Assembly (NCBI GenBank): GCA_029721515.1
Contig: CM056550.1
Coordinates: forward strand, 13,552,406 to 13,616,405
Direction: 5' to 3'
Source: Synanceia verrucosa
Lineage: Eukaryota > Chordata > Actinopteri > Perciformes > Synanceiidae
Length of the DNA stretch: 64,000 nucleotides
Shown piece by piece: positions 11,385 to 24,270 of this stretch; position 1 is the first letter of the stretch; each line of letters starts with the position of its first letter. A program made the position numbers and the translations under genes. The notes under the pieces were generated by a model. That model saw nothing but the letters and a program-made list of their open reading frames with translations. It did not search any database and was not told the origin of the DNA.

Positions 11385-12476
11385 ACTCGCACACTACTGC
11401 CACCTTCTGCCCTGGGGTTGTACACGCAATTTGCACAATACTAAGTTATTGCACATCATGTTAAAATAACATTACTTAATCATGTTCAACCACAAAACAT
11501 GACTATATATGTGGTAGAAGCTACATGTTACACTTAATGTAGGAGACACCCAATTTGGCTTTTTTGAGTAAATCCACCTTCAAGTTGTCCTCAGTACCAA
11601 TGATTCACACCACGCTGGCTGGCAGCTGCATAACTAACCCTTTAGATGAGGCTGCCTGAAGCTCAGAAAGGAAAGAGATGTCTGCAGTCTGTGTGTCAAG
11701 CCTGACTGAATCATGTGTTACAGTAATAACAGAAGAATAGGGGGGTGTAAAAGTGTTGGTCGGGAGTTATGAGGCTTCGATCTCCCGACACTACAAGCCT
11801 CAATAAATCGGCTCAGTGGTTTAAAAGCCATGTAGACTATTGTACCGGCAAATGGAATCATATTTTGTCTTTATAGAGGAATAAACAGGAGCTATCAGAA
11901 CGCTGGCCTTGGTGAGCTGGTGCACCTTCACGGCACCGCGACACATCCTGACGAATCAGGAACGTTTTGAGGAGCGTTGTGAAGGTGAAAGGTTCACTGT
12001 GAACGCACAGATATGGATAGATATACAGACTCTCTCATAAAGGATGGATATTACTGTCCCATATGGGAACACATCAGTGGCTGAAGGACACCACTGTGTC
12101 ATTACTCCTCGTGGCATGGTGTGCTACTCTCTGTGTTTGTGTTATCCACCATTACTGTTGGGACAAACAGGAAGTGACACGTTGAACTCCTGTTTTTTCA
12201 CAAACCAACGGGGAACTTTTATGTACAAAAGAGGCAGCATCTGTCAGCACTGAGAACACATTTTCTCTAATATCTATGAGCCAGCTGGTCATCAAAGTCC
12301 AGCAAAAACAGTGGAAAATTACATTAGTGGTAACATTTATGTCCACATGTTGTTTCTCTGCTACAACACATAGCTCTTCAATTTACTGTACATGTCCTGA
12401 GCTCTGCTTTGAGCAAATTAAAAACTTTACAGTCAGACATGACACAACACAAAAAGTCACATAGTCAACAATATCA

Positions 12477-12540
12477 AGTCAAAGCCTTTATTGTCGTTGT
12501 ATAACAGTATACAAGGACAATAAAGGCCCAAAACTGGGCA
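12477..12540. repeat. LINE 3' tail fragment
   Basis: Reads agtcaaagcctttattgtcg ... gacaataaaggcccaa, an L2-like tail motif often left as a 5'-truncated insertion. Length is very short, so the class is uncertain. Confidence 0.4.
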
Positions 12541-13443
12541 TGCTGCTCCATTTGGTGCTTTACAAACAAATTAAAAAAACAAACAGTTGCAAAGAGTATA
12601 AAAACCTTTTTTATAGTGAGGCGTACATTTTTATAAGGGGAGAGGTTCAATGATCACAGTTATTGCCATTCACTTCCTGTGTATCATTGAGCTTTGTGTT
12701 GTGTGTCACTGTGTATTATTGAGCTTTATTAGCTATACTAGCTTTATGAGAGTATTCCAAGCTCCAACTCTGTCCTTGAACCTGACGGTCTGAGCTCCCA
12801 TGATGCAGCAGTGCATTCAATGGGCACAGCATTGCTTGCTGAGGCTCTGATGGTTATACGTATGTACCTCAACACATCAAAGGTCCACTTACTTGTTTTT
12901 TAAGCTCCATCTGTTATGTTTTATCTTTATTGTTTTCTTCTAATAAATCAAAAGCTACTGCCATCGTTTTTCCTTTATGCACAGTTCCATATTGATGTGG
13001 TAAGAGCTGCATTTCTAAAAGGCAAAAAGCACACAAAGGCAGGCAGCATGGTGTTAGCCTCGAGCAGCCTCGGTCTGGAGGAAGGAGAATAACTCTCAGT
13101 GCATTTTACTACTTTTAGGACCTAAAGATTTAAGGGCTATTCAGGTGGTCATCAGCAAAAGATCCTATACAGATGCCTCTCTTGGCAAAATATGATGGAC
13201 TTCCTGAGGGCTCAAATGACTGATTCAGTGCTAACAGGTCCCAGGTTGGCTTCCATGTTAGCAGTAGCTAGCACATTAATTAGCCCTGTACACAAAGCTG
13301 TTTCATGAAAATTAACATTTTTTATCATTAGTAATATTAACAATAGACTAGAAAATCTCTTGGACAGTGATGTTGACCTGCAGAATGGACGATTTCAGTT
13401 CTTGAACGTTCTTCTTTCCTGTGACCTCCACCCTTCTCTTCAG

Positions 13444-13697
13444 GGAGAGTTAACGATGACCAGTGACATGGAGAACCTTCAGAACGCCATCTTCCTGGAC
13501 ATGGTGCCAGACAGTTGGGCCAAGCGGGCTTACCCGTCCATGTGTGGCCTGGCCCTGTGGTTCACTGACCTGCTGGCCAGGATCAAGGAGCTGGAAGCCT
13601 GGTCCACAGACTTCGTCTTGCCCTCTGTGGTGTGGCTGGCTGGCTTCTTCAACCCACAGTCCTTCCTCACAGCCATCATGCAGGCTATGGCTCGAAG
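13444..13697 (+). CDS. dnah9: dnah9 coding exon (third from last)
   Basis: The exon follows the acceptor cttctcttcag and starts GGA GAG TTA. It ends in AG before gtgatg, leaving two bases of a split Arg codon (phase 2). It encodes GELTMTSDMENLQNAIFLDM, then VPDSWAKRAYPSMCGLALWF, then a segment ending VWLAGFFNPQSFLTAIMQAM. The motif W-L-x-G-F-F-N-P-Q-S-F-L-T-A is a hallmark of the dynein heavy chain C-terminal domain. No stop or frameshift is present. The intron before it is 5.4 kb and full of transposon debris; the one after it is only 541 bp. Confidence 0.95.
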
Positions 13698-14238
13698 GTG
13701 ATGTTTGACAGACTTTGAAGGAGAGTCGATTTACACAGATGTCAGGAACTTTGTGAGGAACTGTGAACTACAGGGTGTCAAAAACACATTCTTATCTTTG
13801 GGATTAGCCATGCCTGAGGCCTTTAGTTTTTCTAAAACATGAGGTCTTACTCATCATGTAAACGTGTGACCTGGTCATGTGCAGATTATAAAGCCCTCTG
13901 AGGCAAATATTGTATAAAATATTGTAATATTAGGCTATACAAACAAAACTGACTTGTCTTGACAAATGGTCCAAATCTAACTGGATCAAAAGGGGGCTGA
14001 GCCAAGGAAAACATGACATCAGTAGAAAGAGCTTTAGGTGAGGATGAAAGGAAGGCTGTGGAGGCACTGCACAAGCTTCATTTGTGCAGTGAACGTCAGT
14101 CTGAGTCCCAGGATTGACTCGGGGTTGATTATGTTAAGAAATGTACTCTTTGTGATACTGCGATATTCTACATAGTTCATAGTTCACCATCGTTTTGCTT
14201 CGCATATGATAGAAACCAGCTCTGTGTTTGGATGACAG

Positions 14239-14374
14239 GAATGAGTGGCCTCTGGACAGGATGTGTCTGCAGTGTGATGTCACCAAGAAGAATCGCGAGG
14301 ACTTCTCCGTACCGCCTCGTGAAGGTGCGTACGTCCACGGGCTGTACATGGAGGGTGCCCGCTGGGACGCACAG
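14239..14374 (+). CDS. dnah9: dnah9 coding exon (second from last)
   Basis: One base completes the split Arg codon from the previous exon. Forty-five codons follow: NEWPLDRMCLQCDVTKKNRE, then DFSVPPREGAYVHGLYMEGA, then RWDAQ. The acceptor is ggatgacag|G and the donor is CAG|gtacat, phase 0. The motif P-P-R-E-G-A-Y-V-H-G-L is conserved in axonemal dynein heavy chains. The antisense strand also has open frames here, but the plus-strand reading is clearly the conserved one. Confidence 0.95.
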
Positions 14375-15755
14375 GTACATGACTCACTAAGTGATCACTT
14401 TGTTCAGCTGAAGAGGTGATGGTGAAGTCTCCAGGGAAGCTGACTTTGATTTGACTTTGACAAGCACCATAAAGAGAAATGTCCCTCTACGCACTGCTCA
14501 TCATCAGACTAACACATAAACATAACATGGCTAACTTAAACTGAGTCAAGTAACTTCAGTATTCCCCCCTGAAGGGCTTCCTCCTCCCTTCTGCTTTGCA
14601 TCCTGCATGTGTGCAGTCTCAGGGCACAGTGCATTACTCAGCTTCCCAGGGTTCCATCTATCTGCGTGCATACAGCTTCTGCATCTGCACCCAGCTTCTT
14701 TCAAGGAGCATCCCTGTAGACTTCTTAATTAGGGAATGTGCAGAGTGTGCACTTGAACACTTAGATCACCCTGTAGAGGAGTGCTTCCTTTTTCTTCATT
14801 AAAGTTGGAGACGCAGGCAAAAAGACAGGCGGACAGACGGACGAGTCTCCTCACAACTCCTCCCCTCTCCTTCCTCCTCCTCCTGCTCCTCCCTTCATGT
14901 CCTCCTCCTCAGCCCCAAGGCCAGTCTCAGCAGAGAGTGAATAGGAGAGTAAGCTTTGCTCCATTTGGACACTCTGAGCAGCAATAAAAGTCAAAGATTT
15001 ATGATAAACCTACTCATCTTTATTAATGGATTTTATTCTGAGGGCTTTCAGACATATGAGAGAAATGACACATTATGTGTGTTTATATGACGGACACCAA
15101 GATGGTGATGAGTAGCCCAGTTTTATAATTCATCTCTCAAAATGTTGTAGGGTTATACAATACAAATGGTTCCCATTTACCACACTAACAGTATATCCTG
15201 TGTCATTAAACAGAGAACTCAAACGGGCAAAGTTATTTGTGTTTAACAGCTTTTTAAAGGTTCGCAGCGAATGCAGATGTAATTAGGGCTTTGTCCTCCG
15301 AGCTTTCCAAAGTCATCAGGATTTACATTCATTCCTGAAAGTCACTGTGCATGCATGGAGAAACTTGTGTTTGTCAGGCGCTAAGTGTAGGAGGATTAAT
15401 TAATGAGACAGACCACTCGCTTTCAGTGTTTGTAGAGTGGGTTTTCTTAGGCAGGGCAGCTTGACTTCAACCCAAACTCTGCTGACTTTCACCACTTTTC
15501 AAGGATAACACAAGACTGGATGTCTCACATCGTTCGTGCCGCATAAGATGAGTCGAACAACTATGTTTTCTTCAATAAAAGAACATTAAATTCTGTCTCA
15601 ATGGCGAGTACAGCAAAGTTTTCACTGCATGTCAAACTCATTTCAAACTTGCCTCAGCTCTGTGGAATATTTCTGTCTGGTGTTGACAGCTTATCATTCC
15701 CCCACACACCTCCTTCCTCTCCTTTCTTCTTCTCCAAACATCCTTTATCTTTCAG
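14375..15755 (+). other. Last dnah9 intron
   Basis: A 1.38-kb intron without recognisable genes or strong repeats. It contains a C/T-rich stretch around 14840-14910 and a pyrimidine-rich 3' end before the final exon. Confidence 0.8.
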
Positions 15756-15983
15756 AATGGTGTGATTGTAGACGCCCGCCTTAAAGAGCTCACCCCGCCG
15801 GTGCCAGTCATCTTCATTAGGGCCATTCCTGTGGACAAACAGGACAGCAGGAATGTGTACCAGTGTCCTGTCTATAAGACCCGCCAGAGGGGACCCACCT
15901 ACGTCTGGACCTTCAACCTGAAGACCAAAGAGAATCCCTCCAAGTGGACTTTAGCTGGAGTGGCCTTGCTGCTGCAGATCTAG
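15756..15983 (+). CDS. dnah9: dnah9 last coding exon with stop codon
   Basis: The acceptor tatctttcag precedes AAT GGT GTG. The exon encodes 75 residues and ends at TAG (15981-15983). It reads NGVIVDARLKELTPPVPVIF, then IRAIPVDKQDSRNVYQCPVY, and finishes with VWTFNLKTKENPSKW and LAGVALLLQI. The ending L-L-L-Q-I and the K-E-N-P-S-K-W motif match my memory of DNAH9 better than DNAH17 or DNAH11. The five exons total 972 nt, or 323 residues plus stop, which fits the family. A DNAH9 paralogue cannot be fully excluded without an alignment. Confidence 0.95.
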   Translation, partial: NGVIVDARLKELTPPVPVIFIRAIPVDKQDSRNVYQCPVYKTRQRGPTYVWTFNLKTKENPSKWTLAGVALLLQI

Positions 15984-16351
15984 CAGCAGTTAAGCTGCTT
16001 TACTGAGACAGGGTCAAGGGTTTGAGTCCCTTTGGACCAAAGATGTGAAAGCAAACTTTGAAAGGATAAATAATACAGTCTTCCTGTGACACACTGTCAC
16101 TTTACATATCAAGGAGACATCCCTTGTTTCCAACTTGTGCTCATATTCCACTTTAGAAACTTTGCAGGGACAGCACAACCTGCAAGGTGAAGGTCACATG
16201 ACACACTGCTGAAGACACTGATATGGCAATATATCACGATCATTTTTCTTCTGATATAATATGGATTCATTTCTTAATATCATTTTTTTTCCCCAAAAAA
16301 AGTCACATTTTGGGGGAAAACTGTAAATTCAGAACAACTTCTGCACGTTGA

Positions 16352-16357
16352 AATAAA
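16352..16357 (+). other. Candidate dnah9 polyadenylation signal (AATAAA)
   Basis: This is the first canonical AATAAA I see on the plus strand after the dnah9 stop, about 370 nt downstream. It sits in AT-rich sequence that may itself be repeat-derived, so the assignment is tentative. Confidence 0.25.
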
Positions 16358-17614
16358 AAATTTAAATCAAAAAAATAACCCATGTTAATGCAGTAACTTT
16401 GACAGCCTAATATATATATACAGTACGTATGCATATATGTATGTATATGTAAATATATGTACTGTACATGTATACATATGAAAAAATGCATACATATATG
16501 CACATACTGTATATACAACTTGTATTTTATATATTGTGACTCACATATCGTGATACGTACTGTATCGTATCGTGAAGTCCTTTCCAATACTAATAGGCTA
16601 TATTTAGAGGGCAATATTAGCTAGTACACTGTGAGAATGTTGACGCAGGTCACAAAGTGCACTTCAAAAAGGAAATTAATTAAAAGGGAAACACTTGATA
16701 AGACCACTCATATATAAAGACACTTAGGGGTGTGTAGAAATGTTCTCATTTTGCACACAAAATCAATGCTCATACAAAATCACAGTTGTGGGACCGCTAC
16801 AGTGTGTTCAGCCAGGGTGTTCAATCATTCAATAAAAGCTTTTTCCATATACACCACACCAATGTTAATGGGCTTAATTCACTTGAAAAACAAGACACAC
16901 TCTAGTTTGGATAACACATGGAAGTAAATTAAAGTTATTTATTTTCATTGAGTACAATAAGAGAGCATTAATGTTTCTAGTAAAGTAATCCATGAAACAT
17001 CACTGCGGCACGTAAGTCAGTAAAGCAGATCTAATTACAAAAGTCAATAAGAGACTGCTTTTAAATATTTACAGCTATTTACAGCCTGTGCGCGCTGAAA
17101 TTCAAGCTTGCAATAATTCATTATTATTATTACAGTAATCAGGTAGGCAAACTCATTAAAATATGCAGTTATTAAGATGGAATAGTAGCCTAAGAAAGTC
17201 CCAGAGGAAGCAAATTTGGGCTTTTATGGCCAAATATTTTATGGCCCTATGTTTCTCAACTTATCATCATATTTTAAAACCTGTTTATTCCCAAGGATGC
17301 ACAACGTCCTGAAACATATGCATATATTAGTTGGAGAAATTACTGTCATGTCCTCACTTAAAGGCACCTCAAATAAAAATTGGCTCAGCTCAACCCGCTC
17401 TCTGGAGGCATCTCTAAGAATTATTTCAACTCTGGAGCCAATTTTTAAAAAGGCCACATCTGTAACATTTTATTTTGTTTGTTTTTTTTTTAATTATTTT
17501 ATCATTATTTTAAGCCTTGTTTACTCTACTTGTGTGTCTTGAGCGGAGCCGTCCGTGGGCATGAATGGATTTCAGCGCTAAACTGACAATAAAGTCGTAT
17601 CGTATTATAGTTCT

Positions 17615-18045
17615 GTGTTGGACCCTTTTTCCTTCAGAACTGCCTTCATTCTTGTGTCAGACTTTCCTCACAGATTTTGCCCCATATTTTTATGAATTTA
17701 TTTTAACCTTTATTTTTCCAGGTAAAACTGTCTGAGAACCAGTTCTCATTTACAAACATGACCTGGTATTGACATGATAGCATCACTCAGCTGCTGCTCA
17801 TCTATGATGAGAATCTCTATTCCTCCACATCCCAAAGGTTCTACTGGACTGAGATCTGGTGACTGTGGAGGCCATTTCTGGATATTTCCTATTTTCCAGT
17901 CCGTTCTCTGTAAACCCTAGAGATGGTTGTCGTGAAAATCCCAGTAGATCAGCAGATTCTGGCATCAACGACCACGTTCAAAGAATTAAATCCTCTTTCT
18001 TCCTCATTCTGATGCTCAGTTAACCCTAACCCTTCATGAAGACCA
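17615..18045 (+). mobile_element. Eroded DNA transposon fragment with a second repeat inserted
   Basis: The blocks gagatctggtgactgtggag, tgtaaaccctagagatggtt and gtgaaaatcccagtagatca are diverged forms of a DNA element common in fish. A second recognisable fish repeat piece (tatttttccaggtaaaac ... aacatgacctgg, 17700-17766) interrupts it. Neither end is preserved. Confidence 0.55.
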
Positions 18046-20324
18046 TCATCCATGACTAGTTTGCAGACTTAATAATCAATGTAATCATGTATAGTGAGTC
18101 ACTTTGTGAAGGTGTTATAAAGCTGCAGCTGCTGGGGAATATCACAGAATAAATTTATCTACATGTTATCCTATAATCTGTAAAACTACCTCAAATACAG
18201 CGTGCTTATAGGGCTACAAATACTGATATATTCACTTTCTTCCCAAAACTGTTGCCCAGGTAACTTTTGGACTCCAGTAGATAAAAGCCTGTATCTCTGT
18301 TCTCTCAGAACTTGTGCATTAAATAAGCCAAACAAAATTGGTCTCCATCTCCCTCTGTGATAGCTTTTACCTGTCACCTGATACATGGAGGTGTTGGTAT
18401 AGGTTTGATTCTAAATGCTGTAATAACAATGCATTAGTTCAAGTGCACCAATTGAGTGTGGTATCAAAACGTGTTTGACACACTCCTGACTTGGCAAAGT
18501 GCACCAGAGCAGCAACAAAGCATCTCCTTGTTCTGGTGCTGACAGGATGGAGGTCTGAAACATGCATCGTTTTGGATTAAAGGTGGTACAATAAGTACAA
18601 TAATATTTGCTTTTTTATTTTTCTCTTCAGTTTTGAGTCAACAGTAGACCTGGGCATTGCACTGCGACAGATAATGACCCACAAAAATGTCTTCCCATGT
18701 TAAAAAAAGAGATATTTATTTTTAAAAAACTTCTAAATATGTATTTATTGGTGTCATTGTGAAGCCATGTGCTCAGTTTATGCGGTACAGGTCGCTGTGC
18801 TTCGGGATTAAAATTTGAGCCATCATTACCAGAATAAACACTGGTTACATTGTTGTATAAAGTTAAGATAAAGTTGGTCTTTGGAAATGGAAAAACTACA
18901 AATTGAAAATAGTTTCTCATGGGGCCTCTTGGGGAAATTAATTACCCAACAGCAGCTGAGCTTGTTGCAGCTTTAATCATCCTCTGTCACATTTTATCTG
19001 TTGTCAATTAGTTTCTCTCTGTGTGAGGAAATAGGCGTGATAGTCTAAAGATCTTTATTTTATGAAAACACACCCCTCACAATTTTTACAGACATAAATG
19101 ACGGTGCCAGCTTGCCCCAAAAGCACCTATTGTAGTCCGTCTGTAGCACTCAATACTGAAGCAGAATTTTAAAACTACAGCTGCACACCCTTGATTCATA
19201 TTTCACATTTCATATTTGCAGGTAATATGAGTGTTGCCATGCTGCTGAACACAGAATGCAGTTGTGGAATAATGGGGATGGGGGTGTTCATCTAAGGGAT
19301 CATGCTGGGAATGGAAAAGAACGTAGCTTTAATCATGTGCTTGGGTGAGACGTCAGGCGGTTGCTAGGTTACAGGTCAGCACAGAGAGGCTCTGAATGCG
19401 AGCGCTGTAGAGATGCCACGGTGTGCATGATATGTAAGCATGCAGAGATCTAATTTCACTGAGATGTGTTAATGTAATAACAGGAATAACCACGGAGACG
19501 ATGCCTCTCAGCCCCACCTCTTTTTTCTGACTCTCTTCGACATACTCAGTGATCATCCAGCAGGAGGAGGACACACTGTGATCACTACTCACTCACTTTT
19601 TTTCTCCTCCTCAGTCAAATCTTTCCCGCTAAGCATTTGGTTTTCACATTCACTTGTCCCTAAAAGTCACATCACACTCCGTTCAGAGCGCTGACAGATG
19701 TGCTGCTGTGACACCAAAAGCCCCTCTAACAGTCACTTTCACAGCAGGCGTGTAAAATGCTGATTAATAGCACAATGTTGTTTCAGTCTGTGATTCAAGC
19801 TCACCCTTTCTGCTCACAGCTCTGACCTAGAAATAGTCCTGGTAGACTGTGAGGTCCTCAGCCCCATCACAGCCGGCAGAGTCGACCGCTGTGCAGACCG
19901 ACTGTGAGCTGAGCAGTTTTTGGCTGGGGCTGGAGACTGGGGTAATTAGCTCTGACAGAGCTGATGAGTCGCTAATTAAATGTTTATCTGAATCTGGCAT
20001 CTGTCGTAAAACAAATGTCTGTTAGCTGCCTAAAATCTGTGGATTACCACAAATAACTGGGGTTGGGTCCTGCATGCAGGGAGATAAGGAGGCCATGGGA
20101 GTGCGAACTAGTCACTGCAACAGCACCTACTGTCACTCATAATATGGCCGTGATTATCTCCAGCCACATTCATGCTTTCAGGCACGGGAACCAGCAAACG
20201 ACGAGGACTAGTGGAGTCATTATTATTCTAACATTCTCTAATTAAAGCCAGTCTATTATTACATTTGATATGTGTGAAGACAGTTCAGGGTGAATGAAAA
20301 GAGGCACAACATGCTGTAAAAATA

Positions 20325-20580
20325 ATATGTCATGACCCTCCGTATGCTCACATACTGTGTTTTACTCTCATTATGGGGACATTTCATTGACTTACATTCA
20401 TTTCCTGGAGGCTTACTCTAACCTGAACCTCTACTTGCATTATCTTCTCTCCTAACCCTAAATAAATCCAACCTTATCCTAACCTTAAACCTTCTCCAAG
20501 TCTTCACCCTAAAGTGTAATATGGGGACATGCATTTTGTCCCCAGAAGGAAGGTGAGTCCCCACAATGTGACCATGTGAC
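20325..20580. repeat. CCTAA-rich interspersed fish repeat
   Basis: Contains ttatggggacatttcattga, cttacattcatttcctggag, repeated taaccctaa/taacctt motifs, and agtccccacaatgtgacc at the right end. Outer blocks are partly inverted (atggggaca ... gtccccac). I recognise this as a frequent teleost repeat; it is not a telomere. Confidence 0.7.
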
Positions 20581-21377
20581 CGCTTGGTTGTACATTTACT
20601 CATTTGGTAACTCTTTTGTTTGCTGTCACCTTCAATGTTGCTGCTCATTGAGATCCAGAGTCTATCAGGAAAAATAAGACCAAATGGTGCAGTAGGTGGA
20701 TTCCCCGGCTCAGTATTAGTATTTACTGGTGGCTGATACAGAGTCAGTCAGTCCTGGGATCTGCTCTGACGAGCAGGAGATTTAAATCAGAGAGGAGATG
20801 TGATACACTGAGGCAGCTTTTCACTGACGTTAGTGAGGCTCGTCCTTCCTTTTCATACTGTACACAGTGATGAGCAGCAATAGTGTCTCCACAGCTCAGT
20901 CATCTCATCTACATATGATGGTCCACTGCCAAACCAAGACACAGCGACCCTGTGCAGTTCAAATCAATGTTGAAGTGCAGTTTCCTGTACTTTCAGGCAG
21001 ATTTTCCTCCTAGAATCACGACGCCCTCTGACTGCCCAGCAGCTTTACGCAGTAGTTCAGTCTGTAGAGTGGTTAACCTTTGAGACGCCAACCCTCCAGT
21101 GGCTCCCTGGACTTATGATGGGTTAAATACAGAAGTCAAACATCATGTATGATTCTGTCAGTACCTGATGGTTATTAGTCCTAAAGGACTACCTGCAGAC
21201 GCTACTCAGGACTGAAACTACCCACTACCCTCTACTTTCCCATGCTTAGTGAGGCAGCACCATGTCTATTTAATTACGTCTACTTTTACACTTGATCATT
21301 TATAAATCACATCCATAGTCCAAATAATAGATTTAATTTATTGTGTTTAATTTCATTTCATTTGCCATAAAAAACAT

Positions 21378-21730
21378 CCATCCATGCATTATTTACTTCT
21401 TATCCATAGTGTCAGGGGGGCTGGAGCCTATCCCAGCTGTCTTAGGGTGAAAGACAGGGTACACCCTGGACAAGTGTCCAGTTCATCACAGGACACATAG
21501 AGACAGACAACCACTCACACTCACATTCACACCTACGGTCAGTTTAAATTAACCAGTTAACCTAATCCCCATGCATGTTTTTGGACGGTGGGAGGTAGCC
21601 GGAGTATCAGAAAGAACCCACACAGACATGAGGAGAACATGCAACCTCCACACAGAAAGGCCCCGGGCCGGGAATCGAACCCAGTACCTTCTTGCTAACG
21701 ACAGTGCTAACCACTACACCACCCACGTCT
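21378..21730 (-). mobile_element. tRNA-derived SINE (minus strand)
   Basis: On the minus strand the head reads gtgtagtggttagcactgtc (A-box-like), then tactgggttcgattcccgg (B-box-like GGTTCGATTCC). The body follows with tgtgtggaggttgcatgttc, gatgaactggacacttgtcc, gggataggctccagcccc and a tail ending in ggatgg units. This is a widespread teleost SINE layout. It is the in-window reference for the degenerate copy at 4018-5585. An open frame at 21571-21777 is within it and is not a gene. Confidence 0.85.
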
Positions 21731-23442
21731 CCAAACAGTTCACTTTATTGAAGTTTCTTATCAAAATGAGTTTATAATATTTGAACACACCATGAAAACT
21801 TTATAATTAACCTTCACCTAATACTCATTTTTACTGATAGAGCTTGAACACATCATAATGTAGTTCAGCCTCCTGTTACACGCTCTCCTCCTCATGATTT
21901 CAACACAAGTGGCAGTAGTTTCAATATCCCCTTCCGTCGGTTCATTCCAGGCTGGGTGTGGTCAGGTGCTGCACAGGTGATGAGGCACACCTGAAGTCAC
22001 TCACCTGATCAACCTTCCATAAAGCCTGGTGTCTCGTCTCCTCCTGGTTTGGCAGTGGAGTCGGAGAGATCGAGGGAAATGACACAAAGTTGAAGGTTTT
22101 TCTGGGCTTTTGGAGGAAACACTGGAGATAAACCTTCACAGTAATGCTCCCAGAGAAGAAGCCTCTTTATTTGTCAAAACTACATCCTCCATACGTCCTC
22201 TGACACTATCTGGGGATCCAAACTGATCCACTGATCTTTCTGATTTCAAATCCAGACATGACACCCTACAGCGAGTGAAAAGTACATTTTGAACCAACAA
22301 CCTTGGGCCTCTGCTGGCCTGGATCATGTTTGTATTAAAAGAGAAAGAAACAGATGATTAAACGCATTGTTGATGAAATGTGTGCCAGATAAGAAGTAGA
22401 AAGACAATTGAGAAGCAGCTGTTTGTTTCATGGAAAGCTCTGTTCTTGGCTTCACTCTCAGTGCTATTGTTGCCATCTTACCTCTCACGCTTCAGCTCTT
22501 CTCCCACCCACAGATTCTTTTTGATTGCAAACTCATATTTTCATTTAAATGCTGATGGCTTTCAGGATCAGTGTAAATTGGAAAGCAAAACTTATTCCAC
22601 CTTTTTTTTTTCTTGCGTGTTTGTGGAGTGCAATTGCAGGCGTCGTTGTTTGCCGTGAGAATTGTCATTTGCACCCATGGATTTCCATGAATTTAAAGGA
22701 GGTGTGGAATTGCACTGACCAGCTTTAAAGTCAACCGTATTAGTTCAGATGTCAAACTGAAGCACTGCCACGGCCAGCTCTGGTGCATATATCATGGTGA
22801 AACTGTTAAAAGTGTGACGCTGGCTGTGTGACCCCCACCTCTGTTAAATGAAACCTTTACAGCTGGAAGACTGCAGTCATAATTACATAAACGTTTTTTT
22901 TTTATTTTTTCTGAGGCAGAGCTGCCGTGGAGACAGAAATAATCTTGTCGGCTGCGTTACACCTCGGTGGACAGGGACAAAATGCTGCTTCCACACTGCA
23001 AGCTTGTTAACTAGAGGCTTTAAACTTTTATTAAGTAGAATCTTTGTAATTATGAAAAAGTTCACACACTGGAAAACTGCTCCCATGAACGTTTTTGAGC
23101 ATCTAGATCAACACAGATTGTGCATGCTTCTGTCAAAACCTTTCTATTTTCAAAACTATCCTCATGAGAAATAATAATATTGATCAAACTGAGTACAACA
23201 TTTTTATTTATGTGTTTTTTGTTCAGTTATAAAGCAGGATGTAGGTGAAATGATGAATGTAATGTAGATCTTGTAAAACCTCAACCAAACCCTGCAAAGC
23301 ACTGACTTCCTCTATCAGTGATTATAATGTCCCTTCTCTTATCCAAGCAGTTTTTGTAGCTAATGTTCCACACAGTGTAACATGTTACATTACAGTCACT
23401 AATAAAAAATATTGTATGTGCTTTGACTATCTGCATAACAGG

Positions 23443-24270
23443 AGTGTATCTGCTGTCTGTCCTCCTTTTATTATAATAAGGAAATTTATTTTGAAATTAT
23501 CTGCTGCCTTTCCTTTTATTAAAATAAGGAGCTTTATTTTGAAATTATCTGCTGCCTTTCCTTTTATTCAAATAAGGAGCTTTACTTTGAAATTATCTGC
23601 TGTCTGTCCTTTTATTACAATAAGGAGATTTATTTTGAAATTATCTGCTGTCTGCCCTTTCATTACAATAAGGAGCTTTATCTTGAAATTATCTGCTGTC
23701 TGTCCTTTCATTACAATAAGGAGATTTATTTTGAAATTATCTGTTATCTGCCCTTTTATTACAATAAGGAGCTTTATCTTGAAATTATCTGCTGTCTGTC
23801 CTTTTATTAGAATAAGGAGCTTTATTTTGAAATTATCTGCTGTCTGTCTTTTTATTAAAATAAGGAGCTTTACTTTGAAATTATCTGCTGTCTTCCCTTT
23901 TATTAAAATAAGGAGCTTTACTTTGAAATTATCTGCTGTCTGTCCTTTTATTACAATAAGGAACTTTATTTTGAAATTATCTGCTGTCTTCCCTTTTATT
24001 ACAATAAGGAACTTTATTTTGAAATTATCTGCTGTTTTTCCTTTTATTCAAATAAGGAGCTTTACTTTGAAATTATCTGCTGTCTGTCCTTTTATTACAA
24101 TGAGGAGCTTTATTTTGAAATTATCTGCTGTCTGCCCTTTTATTAGAATAAGGAGCTTTATTTTGAAATTATCTGCTGTCTGTCTTTTTATTACAATAAA
24201 GAGCTTTACTTTGAAATTATCTGGTGTCTGTGCTCTTCTTATTCCAATAAGGAGTTTTATTTTGACATTA
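23443..24270 (+). repeat. 48-bp minisatellite, 17 units
   Basis: Units read ctgctgtctgtccttttatt, then acaataaggagctttattt, then tgaaattat. With 48 divisible by three, a 307-codon frame stays open and encodes 16-mers such as LSAVCPFITIRSFILK. The unit is the reverse complement of the 6340-6920 unit apart from a 3-nt indel at cctccttt versus cctttt. No coding support outside the array. Confidence 0.96.

Larger units (their letters stand above)
8038..13443 (+). other. dnah9 intron with transposon remnants
   Basis: No exon is needed or seen: flanking exons join in phase 0 with the expected peptide order. Contents: a hAT-like fragment starting agagctgtgcaatattacga near 8450, a palindromic repeat 8931-9290, a SINE-tail-like piece near 9740-9820, nested MITEs 10592-11384 and a LINE tail 12477-12540. 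Confidence 0.8.

Noticed and set aside
16303..16614. Minus-strand 103-codon Tyr/His/Ile-rich frame
   Set aside because: Derived from a TATG/TACA-rich low-complexity stretch.
20400..20520. CCTAA-type motifs suggesting an interstitial telomere
   Set aside because: Irregular units inside a known type of fish interspersed repeat, without tandem TTAGGG runs.
21571..21777. Plus-strand 68-codon open frame
   Set aside because: Lies wholly within the tRNA-derived SINE at 21378-21730.
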